A stretch of 64,000 nt of DNA, taken from NCBI GenBank assembly GCA_900312665.1, contig ONZQ02000001.1:2816496-2880495 (forward strand). Reading direction: 5' to 3'. How positions within the stretch are numbered: position 1 is the stretch's first letter; each line of letters begins with the position of its first letter. Of the stretch, positions 41,244-51,109 are shown in pieces. The notes under the pieces were generated by a model that was not told the origin of the DNA, did no database searches, and saw nothing but the letters and a program-made list of their open reading frames with translations. Source of the DNA: Cephalotrichum gorgonifer (taxonomy: Eukaryota > Ascomycota > Sordariomycetes > Microascales > Microascaceae). A program made the translations under genes and the position numbers.

Positions 41244-42674
41244 ATGTCGGCCACGGGAGCAGAACGAATGGGGATGGGTCGAGAGGACCTCCCTTACGAC
41301 ACCACCTCGGCCACAGCTACTACCAGCGCATCTCGGTTCGAACCCGAAGATGACTCGGAATGGGAATACGAGTACTCTACAACAGAGACTGAGGTAGGCT
41401 CGCGCGGCCATCTGCGTTGTCCCGCACTCACTACCCCCCGACTACCCGCCCAAGCATCGCACAGCACAGCACAGAACCGCACCGCACATTGTAGCATATC
41501 ATCTAACCTCATCCACCGACAGACATACTACCTGACCGTCGACCTCTCCCTTCCCGAGTTTGTGTACCGGAACCCCAGCGGCATCATGCACTTCGGAAGA
41601 GGAGGTTACTACGCCGACTACATCAATGACCCCGACTCGGAGCATAAGCGATCCATGGCTCACCGCGTAGTACGCCCCGGCGGCAAGACGACGGACGACG
41701 AGGACGAGGATGAGGACGACGACGAGTCGCTCCCCGAGCGCGAGGAAGATATAGACGAGGAAGACCCTGACCTCGACCGCTACGCCCCCCCGCGCGCCCG
41801 CGACGGCGGCACCGAGGTCGTCGATGACAAACTAGTCGCACGGGACATTGAGATCCTAGACCTCCACACCGAACACCCCATCATATCCTACCGAGGCAAG
41901 GTCTTCGAGGGGAGCTGGGCCGAAGTCCTGGGGACGGAGATGATATTCGCGGAGCAGGCCCCCGACGACCCAGCGGCCCTCCCGGCCCTCCGCAGCCTCC
42001 CGGGCGGCGTGGACCTACTCGCCGCCAGCTCGGCGCGCATCCTGACGACGGAGAAGGTGCTCACGATCCCCGAGGAGCTGGACCGGCTGCGGGCGACGCG
42101 CGAGGCCTATGGGGTGCAGCTGCCCGTGCTGGGGAAGCACCGCATCGACGAGCGGAAGAAGCAGGTGCGGTTCCTGGAGAACCTGATGGCGCTGAAGATG
42201 AAGAGGGGGGAGAGGGACCAGGTGACGGTCGTGGCGAGGCCGGCGGCGGACAAGAACTTCGCGGACGACAGAGATCCGAATTTCGTGCGGCGGAGGGCCA
42301 GACCGAGGGTCCTGGATAGACACCCCGGGTTGCTGGTTTCAGAAGCGGGGGAGGATGGGGTCCGGAATACATTGTCGTTTGGGAGGCCGGAGACACGGGC
42401 TGGAGGTGGCGGGAGGGTGAGGTGGAGAGAGCCGGAGGTTAGTGGTCCCGGGGGGGCAGTTCCGACGTCGGGGACGTGGTCGGATATCTTACCTGGCGAA
42501 GAAGGGGAGGGGGAAGGGGAGGAAGGAGAAGGGGAGGAGGAAGAGGAAGAGTACGGGGAGGACGGTGACGAGGATGAGGGGGAAGGGGAAGGGGAAGACT
42601 ACGATGGAGCTGGTGGGAGTGGAAACGAAGATGACGATGGGGATGTGACCATGAGCGGTGGCGCATATCATTGA
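41244..42674 (+). CDS. TFIIIC subunit with triple-barrel domain (tau55/Sfc7-like)
   Basis: Two exons: 41244-41393 and 41523-42674, 433 aa. The intron is GTAGGC...TCTAACC...CGACAG. It has 129 nt and no stop, so retention would insert 43 residues in frame. Splicing joins EWEYEYSTTETE to TYYLTVDLSLPEF, the start of the TFIIIC triple-barrel domain. The domain continues after an acidic insertion (about residues 95-130) at EILDLHTEHPIISYRGKVFEGSWAEVLGTEMIF. TFIIIC binds the B box of tRNA genes and recruits TFIIIB; this domain pairs with its partner subunit in the tau A lobe. The C-terminal third is Arg-rich and then very acidic (Glu/Gly/Asp), probably disordered. Yeast Tfc7 also carries a histidine-phosphatase domain, absent here, as in S. 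pombe Sfc7. Confidence 0.88.
   Translation: MSATGAERMGMGREDLPYDTTSATATTSASRFEPEDDSEWEYEYSTTETEVGSRGHLRCPALTTPRLPAQASHSTAQNRTAHCSISSNLIHRQTYYLTVDLSLPEFVYRNPSGIMHFGRGGYYADYINDPDSEHKRSMAHRVVRPGGKTTDDEDEDEDDDESLPEREEDIDEEDPDLDRYAPPRARDGGTEVVDDKLVARDIEILDLHTEHPIISYRGKVFEGSWAEVLGTEMIFAEQAPDDPAALPALRSLPGGVDLLAASSARILTTEKVLTIPEELDRLRATREAYGVQLPVLGKHRIDERKKQVRFLENLMALKMKRGERDQVTVVARPAADKNFADDRDPNFVRRRARPRVLDRHPGLLVSEAGEDGVRNTLSFGRPETRAGGGGRVRWREPEVSGPGGAVPTSGTWSDILPGEEGEGEGEEGEGEEEEEEYGEDGDEDEGEGEGEDYDGAGGSGNEDDDGDVTMSGGAYH
41335..41345 (+). promoter_or_regulatory. B-box-like palindrome inside the TFIIIC subunit gene
   Basis: GGTTCGAACCC fits the TFIIIC B-box consensus GGTTCGANNCC at all fixed positions and contains a 10-bp palindrome. 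It codes for Arg-Phe-Glu-Pro in exon 1. No tRNA structure surrounds it. It may be chance. Confidence 0.3.
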
Positions 42675-45067
42675 GCGACTGTCGTCGCGCCATGCTCGAT
42701 ACCTGCTCGTAGCTGCAATCGGGGTGCGAAGGTTGCTTTCTGTCAAGAAGGTCGCTACTGAGGACTGGATCCCTTAAATTGCAGAACAGCCCTCGATCGA
42801 CTGCCTACCTACCTCGTGGCACTCTTTTTGAAATCTACAAGCGTGTCGAATGATCATTTACAGCGCGAGATGGCTGTGTCAGCCTTCTACTTGCATATTT
42901 GAAAGCATCCCGTGATGGAGGCATGTTTCGCAGAGAGACCTCGCATGGGCAGGTAACAAGTATAGTGTAACATGTCAAGAACCTCGCTTCACCACTCCCG
43001 CCCACCTCCGCCTCCGCCCGTCCATCCCCTCCACCATCCCGCGAACCCGCAGGATCAAACCCACTTTGCGACCCACAGGACAATACCGGCCCGTCTTGAC
43101 ATTTTGTAACGAAGGGTTCACTGGTATTTTATCCGATGCCGTTCTCTCAAAGGTAAGGGTACGGGTACCTACAAGCAGGGCGCTTCAGCTACCTATGTAC
43201 ATCCACAGCCAGGCGCGTGGAGCAACGCCTGCGGATGACAGGCTCAGCCTGTTCCCGAACCTGCAGGCGCGGAAAATAATTTAATATACTGAGTATACAG
43301 ACCGACGGTGATCGGCTGTTCGCTAGCGACGTCGACATCCAGTCCCTGCATCACCGGGTCTTAATCGGGATCACATTGGTTCGACGTACATATGGGATGG
43401 AAGGGGCGGGTGGGTAGATCAGGGTCCAGCGGGCCAGCCCCTTCACTCTTTCCATTCATGTTAGGGAGCAGAGCGACAACGGAGGGCGGGGGCATGGGAG
43501 GGGGCGAAGGGGGGCCATGTGCTCAGCCCAAGCGCATCCGTTCGCTGGGGGCAGGAGCGCTGGAGGTGGCTGCTCCCAAAAATACTCCCCTCTGTCCAAC
43601 AGGGAAGGAGCCACAGGGGAGCACACCTGTGAACCAGATGACTCCGGTCAGTGGCCACTGACACACCTCCAATTCCGCCCGTTCCTCCCCCCTCCCGGAG
43701 AAGCTCGGCATTGTGGACCTCCATCCTCGTACGCTCCGACCGCGGCAATTGAGTTTTTAAGGAGGCTTTACTAATCGCCAAGCGACTACGTAGCGATGTT
43801 AAGTTCTGTTCGCCCGAACTGACGACCCGACCCGGGAGCGCCGGATAATATGCAGGGTACACCCTGTTCTAAGCAGGAGGAGGCAAGGGCTCAGAGAAAG
43901 GTGGGGAAGGCCCGCAAGGGCAAGACAAAGGCCCCGGATTGGGGACAGTTTGTGTTTCCTGCTGTATCCACCAATAGAGTTACAAGTGCACTTGTGTCAT
44001 GGAAGTCTCTGCGGTACTTGCACCCTTACGAGTACTCGTACTCCCACGCCGCTCTTTCCACCGTCTCGCCTATGTTGCACCCCAGGACGACCCCGGCAGT
44101 GTGCTCTTAGCGGGAAAGATGGCGTGTGGATGTTCTGGAGGGGGACGGAGGGGGAGTGGGGCTATCGTTCGTGCCGAGACGTAGGGCGGGGTAGAGGGTA
44201 CCCGGTGAAGTCGCTAGGAGCAGGGGTATGCCGAGGTATCCGGTACCCTCTTTTAGGCACCCGGAATCCAGGTTCAGGCGCTTGTCTCGTTGATCTCCTG
44301 CGGCCGCTCAAAGGTGGTGCGCTGTCGGATGTGCCCCCTGCGAGTACAAGTACTTGTTGCTCCATGTTGTTTCGTTCTCCCCACCACCACTCACACCTCG
44401 TACCCTCGTAAATCCCTTGTACTTGCTGGTTTCATTGCCCAAGTTCGACGTCCTCCTGACGAGGAAAACCTTATTATCAACTCTTCCCATTATTTTCCTT
44501 TCTCCTTCCAGAATATCGAGCGGTCTAGCTAGTTCTTTTCTTTTTTTTTTCCCTTCTGGAGTCCTCTTATCCCATCTCGCCTGGCTCTTTATATACCCTC
44601 CCTACGCCCCCATCTTACCGCCCTTTGAGGATTGCACTTCGCCACACGCCATATCGAGTACTTGTTATTCACGCTAGTATCGCATCCTAACCCAACTCGC
44701 CTCATCCGTCGCCTGTACTACTGAGATCTCCATCCTCCTCAACGAACACCGAGCTCGGCTTCTTCCACCCCTGTTCTTCTATTCCCCGCCCCAGCCCACA
44801 TCCATCTCCACTGACCGACCGCCTTATAATACCCCAATATCCCCCCATATTCCCCACCCGGCTGTTCCGATCTCCGTTCACTCCGACTGCCTTACGACGA
44901 CCAAATATCTCACCCGCGCATTCTCTTACTACGACACCGCTCAGATATCCTTCAAACTGGCTTCTTCACAGAGCAGGTAGTTGGCAGGCCGCCACAAGGA
45001 CTCCAACGACCCCTCACCCTTCTCTCTTCCCCGCCCGTATCATCCTTCATTCCTCCCCGCGAAGGAG
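42675..45067. other. Intergenic region and VPS62-family promoter
   Basis: It is 2.4 kb without a supportable gene. It contains a 14-bp perfect palindrome TACGAGTACTCGTA (44027-44040), a TATA-like TATATA at 44590-44595 and a long pyrimidine-rich leader (44690-45067). An open frame continues upstream of the next start codon to 44981 but begins with TTG. Confidence 0.55.
44027..44040. repeat. 14-bp palindrome TACGAGTACTCGTA
   Basis: A perfect palindrome made of two overlapping copies of the recurring intergenic 8-mer ACGAGTAC on opposite strands. It lies about 1 kb upstream of the VPS62-family start codon. A dimeric regulator site is possible. Confidence 0.7.
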
Positions 45068-46774
45068 ATGTACCGCCTTCGCACCTTCGGCTTCGTGCTG
45101 ATCCTCGTCACCACTCTCTCGTTTGGCGCTTGGTACGCCCCACGTGCCCTCAACCCGGTCCCGCCGAGCAAGGAGAAGCTACATCGGGATAATGCCTGGG
45201 TATCCTCTTCGCCATACTGGCTCGACCGCCAGGCATGTCGGTGGATGTCACTCTGTGGTATCCACCACCTCAGGCCGGACCCACCTTTCATAAAGATCAA
45301 GGACCCGGGCCCTTTGGCCGGTGATGAGGAGGGTAGCGATAGGAGACTCGAGCTGCGATCGCTGGAATCGCTGCAATCGATGCCAGTGCTTGACGACAGC
45401 GCACGCGAGGCGGCGTGGGAGTTAGTGCCGCCGCCAGTCCCTCCTCCTAGAACGCAGAAGACCTTCGGGAAGAGTAAGGCTCATGCGAAGGGCAAGACTC
45501 ATGCAAAAAGCAAGCCAGGGCCGCGACAGCCCATCCCGAAGTTCGTCCTCGACTACGCGCCGCTGGTCCATCTCTGTTCCAAGGAGTACTTCTGGCCAGC
45601 CGACATCGCCGAGCACGTCCAGCACGTCTCGCCCCACCGTGAGGACCCGGTCACCGACGACACGACCCCTGTAAACATTACGGAGAAATTATCCCTTAAC
45701 AACATACACGAGCTTCTGAATGGCCCCTCCTCATCTATTTACCTCGTGAGCGACAACGACGTCGAGCACAGGCCCGAGTGGTTATACAGCAACATTGGCG
45801 TCCCGGTACCTTCAGACGACGATGATTACGACGACGAGGATGGTACCAACGACAGCCCCGCCCGCGATGCGCCCTGGGAGGATGAAGCGCGGGACGACGC
45901 TCAGCGCCTTACACCTCCGACGTCGTGGTTCGACGCCGACCGCGGTCGTCCCATCCACCGCATATCCGACCCCAGGAGACTGGAGCGTCAGCCGGACCAC
46001 AGGCAAAACCGTGGCCCTAGGAGAAAGAGGGGGGCCCATGACCACCTGAGAGCGCGGGTGAACAAGCCCGACGAGAGCGGCTACTCCAAGGCTCCGGCCG
46101 TACTCATCCTCGTCGACAAGGGCTCGGGGATTCTCGACGCCTTCTGGTTCTTCTTCTACAGCTACAACCTCGGGCAGACGGTCCTCGGCATCCGCTTCGG
46201 CAACCACGTGGGTGACTGGGAGCACGCCATGGTCCGCTTCGAACACGGGGTGCCCCGTGGCATCTTCTTCTCCGAGCACGAGGGCGGGCAGGCCTACTCC
46301 TGGGAAGCCGTCGAGAAGGTCGGGGGCCGACCAGTGATCTACTCTGCTGTCGGCAGCCACGCCATGTATGCCATGCCCGGCCTGCACCCTTATATCCTCC
46401 CCTTCAAGCTCCTCAAGGACGTGACGGACCACGGGCCCATCTGGGACCCGGCGAAGAACATCTACGCCTACCACTACGACCACGACCTAGACGACGACCT
46501 TGAGGACCCCAAGAAGGGCGAGAACGCCGGGGCCCTCGTGGCGGCGGAGGAGAACCCGACCGCGCCGATAGGGTGGTTCTATTTCGACGGCACGTGGGGA
46601 GACAAGACGTACAGCCTCGCCGACCCGCGCCAGTGGAGGCTGTTCGGGCAGTATCACTACGTTACGGGCCCGTCGGGCCCGAGGGTGAAGAACCTCGGCA
46701 GGAAGAAGATGTGTCAGAATGACCACTGCACCATCTTGAATTCCCTCGTCCCGGGGACGACGTGGTATGGTTAA
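45068..46774 (+). CDS. VPS62: VPS62/TDA6 family protein with N-terminal membrane anchor
   Basis: A single exon of 568 aa from the ATG at 45068. An N-terminal signal anchor (about residues 6-22, FGFVLILVTTLSFGAWY) suggests secretory-pathway insertion. A variable segment rich in Lys/Pro follows. The family domain begins PKFVLDYAPLVHLCSKEYFWPADIAEHV (near 157), is interrupted by a long acidic/polar insertion (about 240-340), and resumes with DAFWFFFYSYNLG, GNHVGDWEHAMVRFEHG (near 378), FFSEHEGGQAYSW and VIYSAVGSHAMYA. Vps62 was found in yeast screens for vacuolar protein targeting, but its biochemistry is not settled; the DWEH and GSHA blocks look like an active or metal-binding centre. Two cysteines close the C-terminus (KKMCQNDHC). 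TDA6 is a paralogue, so the symbol marks the family. Confidence 0.88.
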   Translation: MYRLRTFGFVLILVTTLSFGAWYAPRALNPVPPSKEKLHRDNAWVSSSPYWLDRQACRWMSLCGIHHLRPDPPFIKIKDPGPLAGDEEGSDRRLELRSLESLQSMPVLDDSAREAAWELVPPPVPPPRTQKTFGKSKAHAKGKTHAKSKPGPRQPIPKFVLDYAPLVHLCSKEYFWPADIAEHVQHVSPHREDPVTDDTTPVNITEKLSLNNIHELLNGPSSSIYLVSDNDVEHRPEWLYSNIGVPVPSDDDDYDDEDGTNDSPARDAPWEDEARDDAQRLTPPTSWFDADRGRPIHRISDPRRLERQPDHRQNRGPRRKRGAHDHLRARVNKPDESGYSKAPAVLILVDKGSGILDAFWFFFYSYNLGQTVLGIRFGNHVGDWEHAMVRFEHGVPRGIFFSEHEGGQAYSWEAVEKVGGRPVIYSAVGSHAMYAMPGLHPYILPFKLLKDVTDHGPIWDPAKNIYAYHYDHDLDDDLEDPKKGENAGALVAAEENPTAPIGWFYFDGTWGDKTYSLADPRQWRLFGQYHYVTGPSGPRVKNLGRKKMCQNDHCTILNSLVPGTTWYG

Positions 46775-47911
46775 AACAAAAAGGATCGACCCTATTTTAT
46801 GAGGTTTTTTTTTTCAGGTAGCATTGGCATGGCGTGTGTTTTTTTGGGCGTTTTCTGAGGATTGGGGAGAGGGGTTTTTTGCGGTTATAGATGCATCCAC
46901 CAGGATACCCAGATTTTTGTTTTCACCTGCAAGGGACGTTTGATTTCCATTTTCGTTTTCCTTGTCTCCGTTGTTTTCCCCACACCCCCTCTCTCTCTTT
47001 TTCTGTCTTGAGAATCCGTCTAGAGTTGTAGGAAGAAAGTACAGGGGGAAGGGGGAGGAGAGGGCGGGAGGAGGCAAAGGAATCGGATACCCGACCGCGC
47101 GTTTTACTTTTGTTTCTCCCATTTCCTCGACAGCTTCCGCCTGAGCAGGGGAATCTGGCCCTCACTCGCAGCGCTCTCCCTCCCAAGCAGGGATTAGTTA
47201 GAAAAAGTGGATAGAGCTTCTGGCTAGAAAGAAACATAGATGGCATGAATCATCCTTCGCTGGCTCTAACGTCTCTCTCGCGTGCCATGTGGCCTGGTTG
47301 TGAATGTTTTGTTTCCGGGTACTTCCCAGGAATACAGCTCGCGGTTTTTTGTTTTTTTTTTATAAAAAAAAACGACACCAATTGAGACTTCTCCTTTGGC
47401 TACTAGTTACATAGGAGAAGGAAGGAAGGGTGACCGCGCTGAGGACGACGACATGATATGTCGATCTCCGATCTATATATCTCTATTCCTCTCCTCCACA
47501 CCATCCTGTGCGAAAGGAATGCTCTTACTGAAGAGGGATAGGTGGCGACGGGAGAGAAGAGTAAGTAGCAACATTACACACTAGAAAAGGGAGAAGATCC
47601 CAAACTAGTTCCGAGAATAGCGTTATTAAGCCTCTCATTCATGATAATCGCTACATTCCTAGACGCCCAAGATCATGAAAAAGAGAGGTATCCGTCATAT
47701 CCACAAAAAAAGAGAGATTCCATCCCATATAAAAAAACGCCTATTTGTACCACCCACCCCACCCCGCGTGTCAAGCCCGTTCGTGTAGTGAGGAGAGAAT
47801 GAACCCGAGAAACAAAGGGGAAGAAGCAAAAGCAGATACAGAAAAAGAAGGAGTGAGGAGTGTGTGTGATAAACCACCACCCAAAACGAAAGAAACGCCG
47901 GCCCCCATCAG
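46775..47911. other. Intergenic region between convergent genes
   Basis: It is 1.1 kb between the 3' ends of the VPS62-family gene and the large unknown gene. Several T and A runs (46805-46815, 47346-47370). No gene seen. Confidence 0.6.
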
Positions 47912-50900
47912 TTAAGCCGCGTCCGAGTCGTTCCTCTCGTCCTCGTGAATGCGGAACCCCGCGGCGTCATCCCCGACGCCATTATTATATATCTGGGTGG
48001 AGGGATACTCCGACGGCTGGCTGCTCATCTCGGAGTCGCCGTCCTGATCCAACTCCAGGCCGAGGGGATCGACGTTCTCGCCGTCCGACATCCGGTCCTC
48101 GATGCCGGGCCAGGGTTCGTCCTCTGGGAGCTGCGCGCCGTGGGAGTTCGGACCGCGTAGCGGGCGGGGCATCAAAGTCACGCTCCCGACGCTCTCTCCC
48201 TCTCCATCTCCGTCATCCTCGTCCTCCTCCCCCTCTTCGTCGTCATCGTCATCGTCATCATAGAATGACCCATCGTCGTAAATGTCGATGTCGAAGTCGT
48301 CGTCATCAAGCCCGGAGCCGTGTCCGCCGTACTGTTCGACTCCGTACGCAGGATGTGGCTCCATCGGCCCGTTGCTGTACGGCGTCGCATAGTTAAACGG
48401 CGTGATGCTCCGGACCCCGCCCTGGGCGCCGATCATGGGACTGGGCGACTTGGTGCTCCACCTCGGCGTGAATCCCGCGCGACTAGGCGACCTCGTCTGC
48501 CGCCTCTTCGTGATGGCCCCCGTATTGGTGGCGGCGCGGGCCGTGGCCATCACGCGGCGCTCTTGCCCGCTCCCGCCGGAAACGACACGGCGGTTAGCCG
48601 AGGGCGAGAAAAAGGAGGGTACGGAAGGAGGCATGGAGGTGGTGCGGATAGGTGGGAGTGGGGGCCTCTTTCGGGCCCTCGTGGCCGCGGGTGTCGCTGC
48701 CCTCGAGGGCGTTGACGAGCGCAGCATGGACTCGACAGTGGTAAAGTACTGCTGCGAGGGGGAGCTCGACATTTGTTTCTTGACGTGCCGAGGCGGTGCG
48801 GGGGTGTTCGACCTCGACCCGCCCGGATAATCCTCGTCGAGCTCCTCGTTGAAAGCCCAGTGTTCCTCCAAGGCGTCCGCCTCGGGTATCTCCCCGGGCG
48901 CGCCCGCTTCGGGGTAGAAGCGCGGAATTTCCCTGAGCCTCCGCCACGTCCACCCAGACTCGTAGGCATGCGCATCCTGAACGTATGCCTCGGGCTGCGT
49001 CACGAAGAGCCGAGGCGCAGAAGACTTCATGATGACGGAGTTGAGGAAGTTGACGTCCCACAGGGTGGGCGTCACCATCTCCGCGGGCGAGAGGAACCGG
49101 AGTCGAGAATCCTTGTGGATCTTTCGAAGCGGGACCCATTCGTTGGTGAGACCGAGGGGCTGCGCGGTCCGACTCGACGAGGACCGCCTTCGCGAGCGAC
49201 TGTGAGCTGCCGCGCCCATGTCGCGCATCACCCCACCGAAAACGGAGCTCATCGCCGTCTGCACGCTCCTCGCGTCGGGCCCCTTGACGGAGATGGTGCG
49301 GATGAGCCCGCGGCTGCGAAGACGTCGGTCCACAAGCCCCTTCGGCCCGCACGCTTTAGGCAGAAGCCATTCGAAGTCGTGGTCTCGAGCCCACTCGCCG
49401 CCAGATGGGGACTGCGTGCGCGTGGTGGCCGCGCTGTAGGTGTTGGGTAGCTGAGTCCACTCGTCGGCTGCTCCATTGGACGGTTCCCCCTTGAACTCGG
49501 GGCCCTCCTGCCAGATCTTCCGGAGGGGGAACGGTAGAAAGACGACCTCGACTTCCCAAGGCGTCTCGAAGGAGGCTGGGAGAGCAGCCTGGAGCTTCGT
49601 GAGTTGAGCTTCGATCGACTGGAACTGGCTGCGGATTTCGAATGAGTGGAGGGGTCGGACAGTCGCAATCGTGTTGTCAGAAACCACACTGCACGTGGAC
49701 CCATCAAAGCGATCTGAGCGGCCGACGCGGGCGGTTGCATGGCTGCTGTTGTCGTTCATGCCCCTTTCGACCTCCTCGACGCGAGACTCTAGTTCCGTCA
49801 CGCGCAGGTCCATGTGGTCGTGTTTGTCGGAGCATTCCTCGTGGCCGGCTACCGAGAAAGAAACGTTTTCGAGCCTGTCAAGACGGTGCTCGTGAGCGTC
49901 AATGGCGTCCGAAATGTTTCGAAGCGCCTCTCGAGCTGGGCCCGGATAAGAGCCGAAAGGTTGGGTATCACCCAAGTCCTGGGACGGGTTGTGGCCTGGA
50001 GACCGGGTTTTGTCTTGTTGGCTGCCTCCTGGATGGATGTCGTTCCCGGGCGGTTCTTCTACGACCTTGGACATGGCCGGCTCCATCTCCACTCCACGCT
50101 CCTGCAAGGGCTGCCTAGCCTTGGGGCCGTTGCGTACACCACTCAGTGTCTGCAAGCCTCTCCCGGCGAAGGGGCGCAGGTAGCGCGACTGGCTAGAGTC
50201 CGCGACGGATGTCGGTCGGGACGGCATCAAGCATTGTGAGGGTATAGGTGGAAGCGACGTGGGGCTAGTGTGGTTGGGCGACTGTCGGTTGTCGTCCCAA
50301 CATAACGTATCTGGTAAAGAGCCGTCCGGTGGAGGGTTCGTCTGGTCATGGGGGGGAAGCCCCAGGCCTGCCTTCACCGACCCCTCGGGGTTGGTGGGAC
50401 GTACCGCGCCATCCGGACCGGGTAACTCTAAGGCAGAGGGCAGTCCTGGGGTGAAACGGAAGGATATGTCCTGGAGTGGCGTCAAGGCCTCTCTGCCAGT
50501 TATTTCTTTACTACCGCGCGGGATAGGAGTGGCGCCTTGGGCCTGGGCGGTCGGCCTCTCCTGAAAATCGTGGTAACAAGCATGATGGGAGCACATGCAT
50601 ATATATGGGTCGGCGGTGATGGCCTCACCAATGGTCATGGGACCAACATTGCTGCTCCAGAAGCGGCGGCAGCCGCATTTCACTGGACTGGTGCCAGGTG
50701 TATAGAACAGGAAGTTGCACTCCCCGTCGGGAACGGCGGGGGTGGTCTGGAGACAGCCAGGGTTGGCAGCATCGCTATGGATGTTGAACAAGTGGTCGCC
50801 TGAGAAGGGAGGGTCGAACGGTGGTACGGCCATGGGGACCGAGACAGGGTCATATCTCGGCGCGAGAAGATAGGTGAGATCGGGCGGCGCGGGTTCGTCG

Positions 50901-51109
50901 ATCCCGGGGTAGGCGGCGGCGGCGGGACAGGAGAGGAGGTTAGGTCGAGTATTAATATACAGGTCCGCGACTAGAGGGTCGGGGACATTCCCGGGACCCC
51001 AGGCTTGGCCGGTTCGGTCGGAGTGGAAGACGCCTAAGAGCTCATTGTACACCTGCTCATCGTTAGTGGTGGTGGTCCCATCTTGTGGGCACGGCACAGT
51101 CAGCGCCAT
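47912..51109 (-). CDS. Large uncharacterised fungal protein (1065 aa)
   Basis: Intronless. The first ATG is at 51109; the frame extends to a GTG at 51133. A TATATAAATA box lies about 95 nt upstream on the same strand. I recognise no named domain. Residues about 130-185 hold a Cys/His cluster (ECNFLFY, CGCRRFW, CMCSHHACYHD) that could bind zinc. A long Ser/Pro-rich region follows, then a short coiled coil (about 393-455, repeated L..RLE..E). Residues about 520-725 look like a folded core: WEVEVVFLPFPLRKIWQ, FEWLLPKACGPKGLVDRRL, RGLIRTISVKG, WVPLRKIHKDSRLRFL and GWTWRRLREIPRF. The last 330 residues are low-complexity, basic and then strongly acidic. The mix of a coherent core and disordered arms suggests a nuclear or scaffold protein; that is inference only. 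Confidence 0.82.
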   Translation of the reverse strand: MALTVPCPQDGTTTTNDEQVYNELLGVFHSDRTGQAWGPGNVPDPLVADLYINTRPNLLSCPAAAAYPGIDEPAPPDLTYLLAPRYDPVSVPMAVPPFDPPFSGDHLFNIHSDAANPGCLQTTPAVPDGECNFLFYTPGTSPVKCGCRRFWSSNVGPMTIGEAITADPYICMCSHHACYHDFQERPTAQAQGATPIPRGSKEITGREALTPLQDISFRFTPGLPSALELPGPDGAVRPTNPEGSVKAGLGLPPHDQTNPPPDGSLPDTLCWDDNRQSPNHTSPTSLPPIPSQCLMPSRPTSVADSSQSRYLRPFAGRGLQTLSGVRNGPKARQPLQERGVEMEPAMSKVVEEPPGNDIHPGGSQQDKTRSPGHNPSQDLGDTQPFGSYPGPAREALRNISDAIDAHEHRLDRLENVSFSVAGHEECSDKHDHMDLRVTELESRVEEVERGMNDNSSHATARVGRSDRFDGSTCSVVSDNTIATVRPLHSFEIRSQFQSIEAQLTKLQAALPASFETPWEVEVVFLPFPLRKIWQEGPEFKGEPSNGAADEWTQLPNTYSAATTRTQSPSGGEWARDHDFEWLLPKACGPKGLVDRRLRSRGLIRTISVKGPDARSVQTAMSSVFGGVMRDMGAAAHSRSRRRSSSSRTAQPLGLTNEWVPLRKIHKDSRLRFLSPAEMVTPTLWDVNFLNSVIMKSSAPRLFVTQPEAYVQDAHAYESGWTWRRLREIPRFYPEAGAPGEIPEADALEEHWAFNEELDEDYPGGSRSNTPAPPRHVKKQMSSSPSQQYFTTVESMLRSSTPSRAATPAATRARKRPPLPPIRTTSMPPSVPSFFSPSANRRVVSGGSGQERRVMATARAATNTGAITKRRQTRSPSRAGFTPRWSTKSPSPMIGAQGGVRSITPFNYATPYSNGPMEPHPAYGVEQYGGHGSGLDDDDFDIDIYDDGSFYDDDDDDDEEGEEDEDDGDGEGESVGSVTLMPRPLRGPNSHGAQLPEDEPWPGIEDRMSDGENVDPLGLELDQDGDSEMSSQPSEYPSTQIYNNGVGDDAAGFRIHEDERNDSDAA

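Noticed and set aside
41368..41375. ACGAGTAC copy inside the TFIIIC subunit gene
   Set aside because: It encodes the conserved EYEYS motif, so it was not counted with the intergenic copies.
44981..45067. Longer N-terminus for the VPS62-family protein
   Set aside because: The upstream part starts with TTG. ATG 45068 directly precedes the signal anchor.
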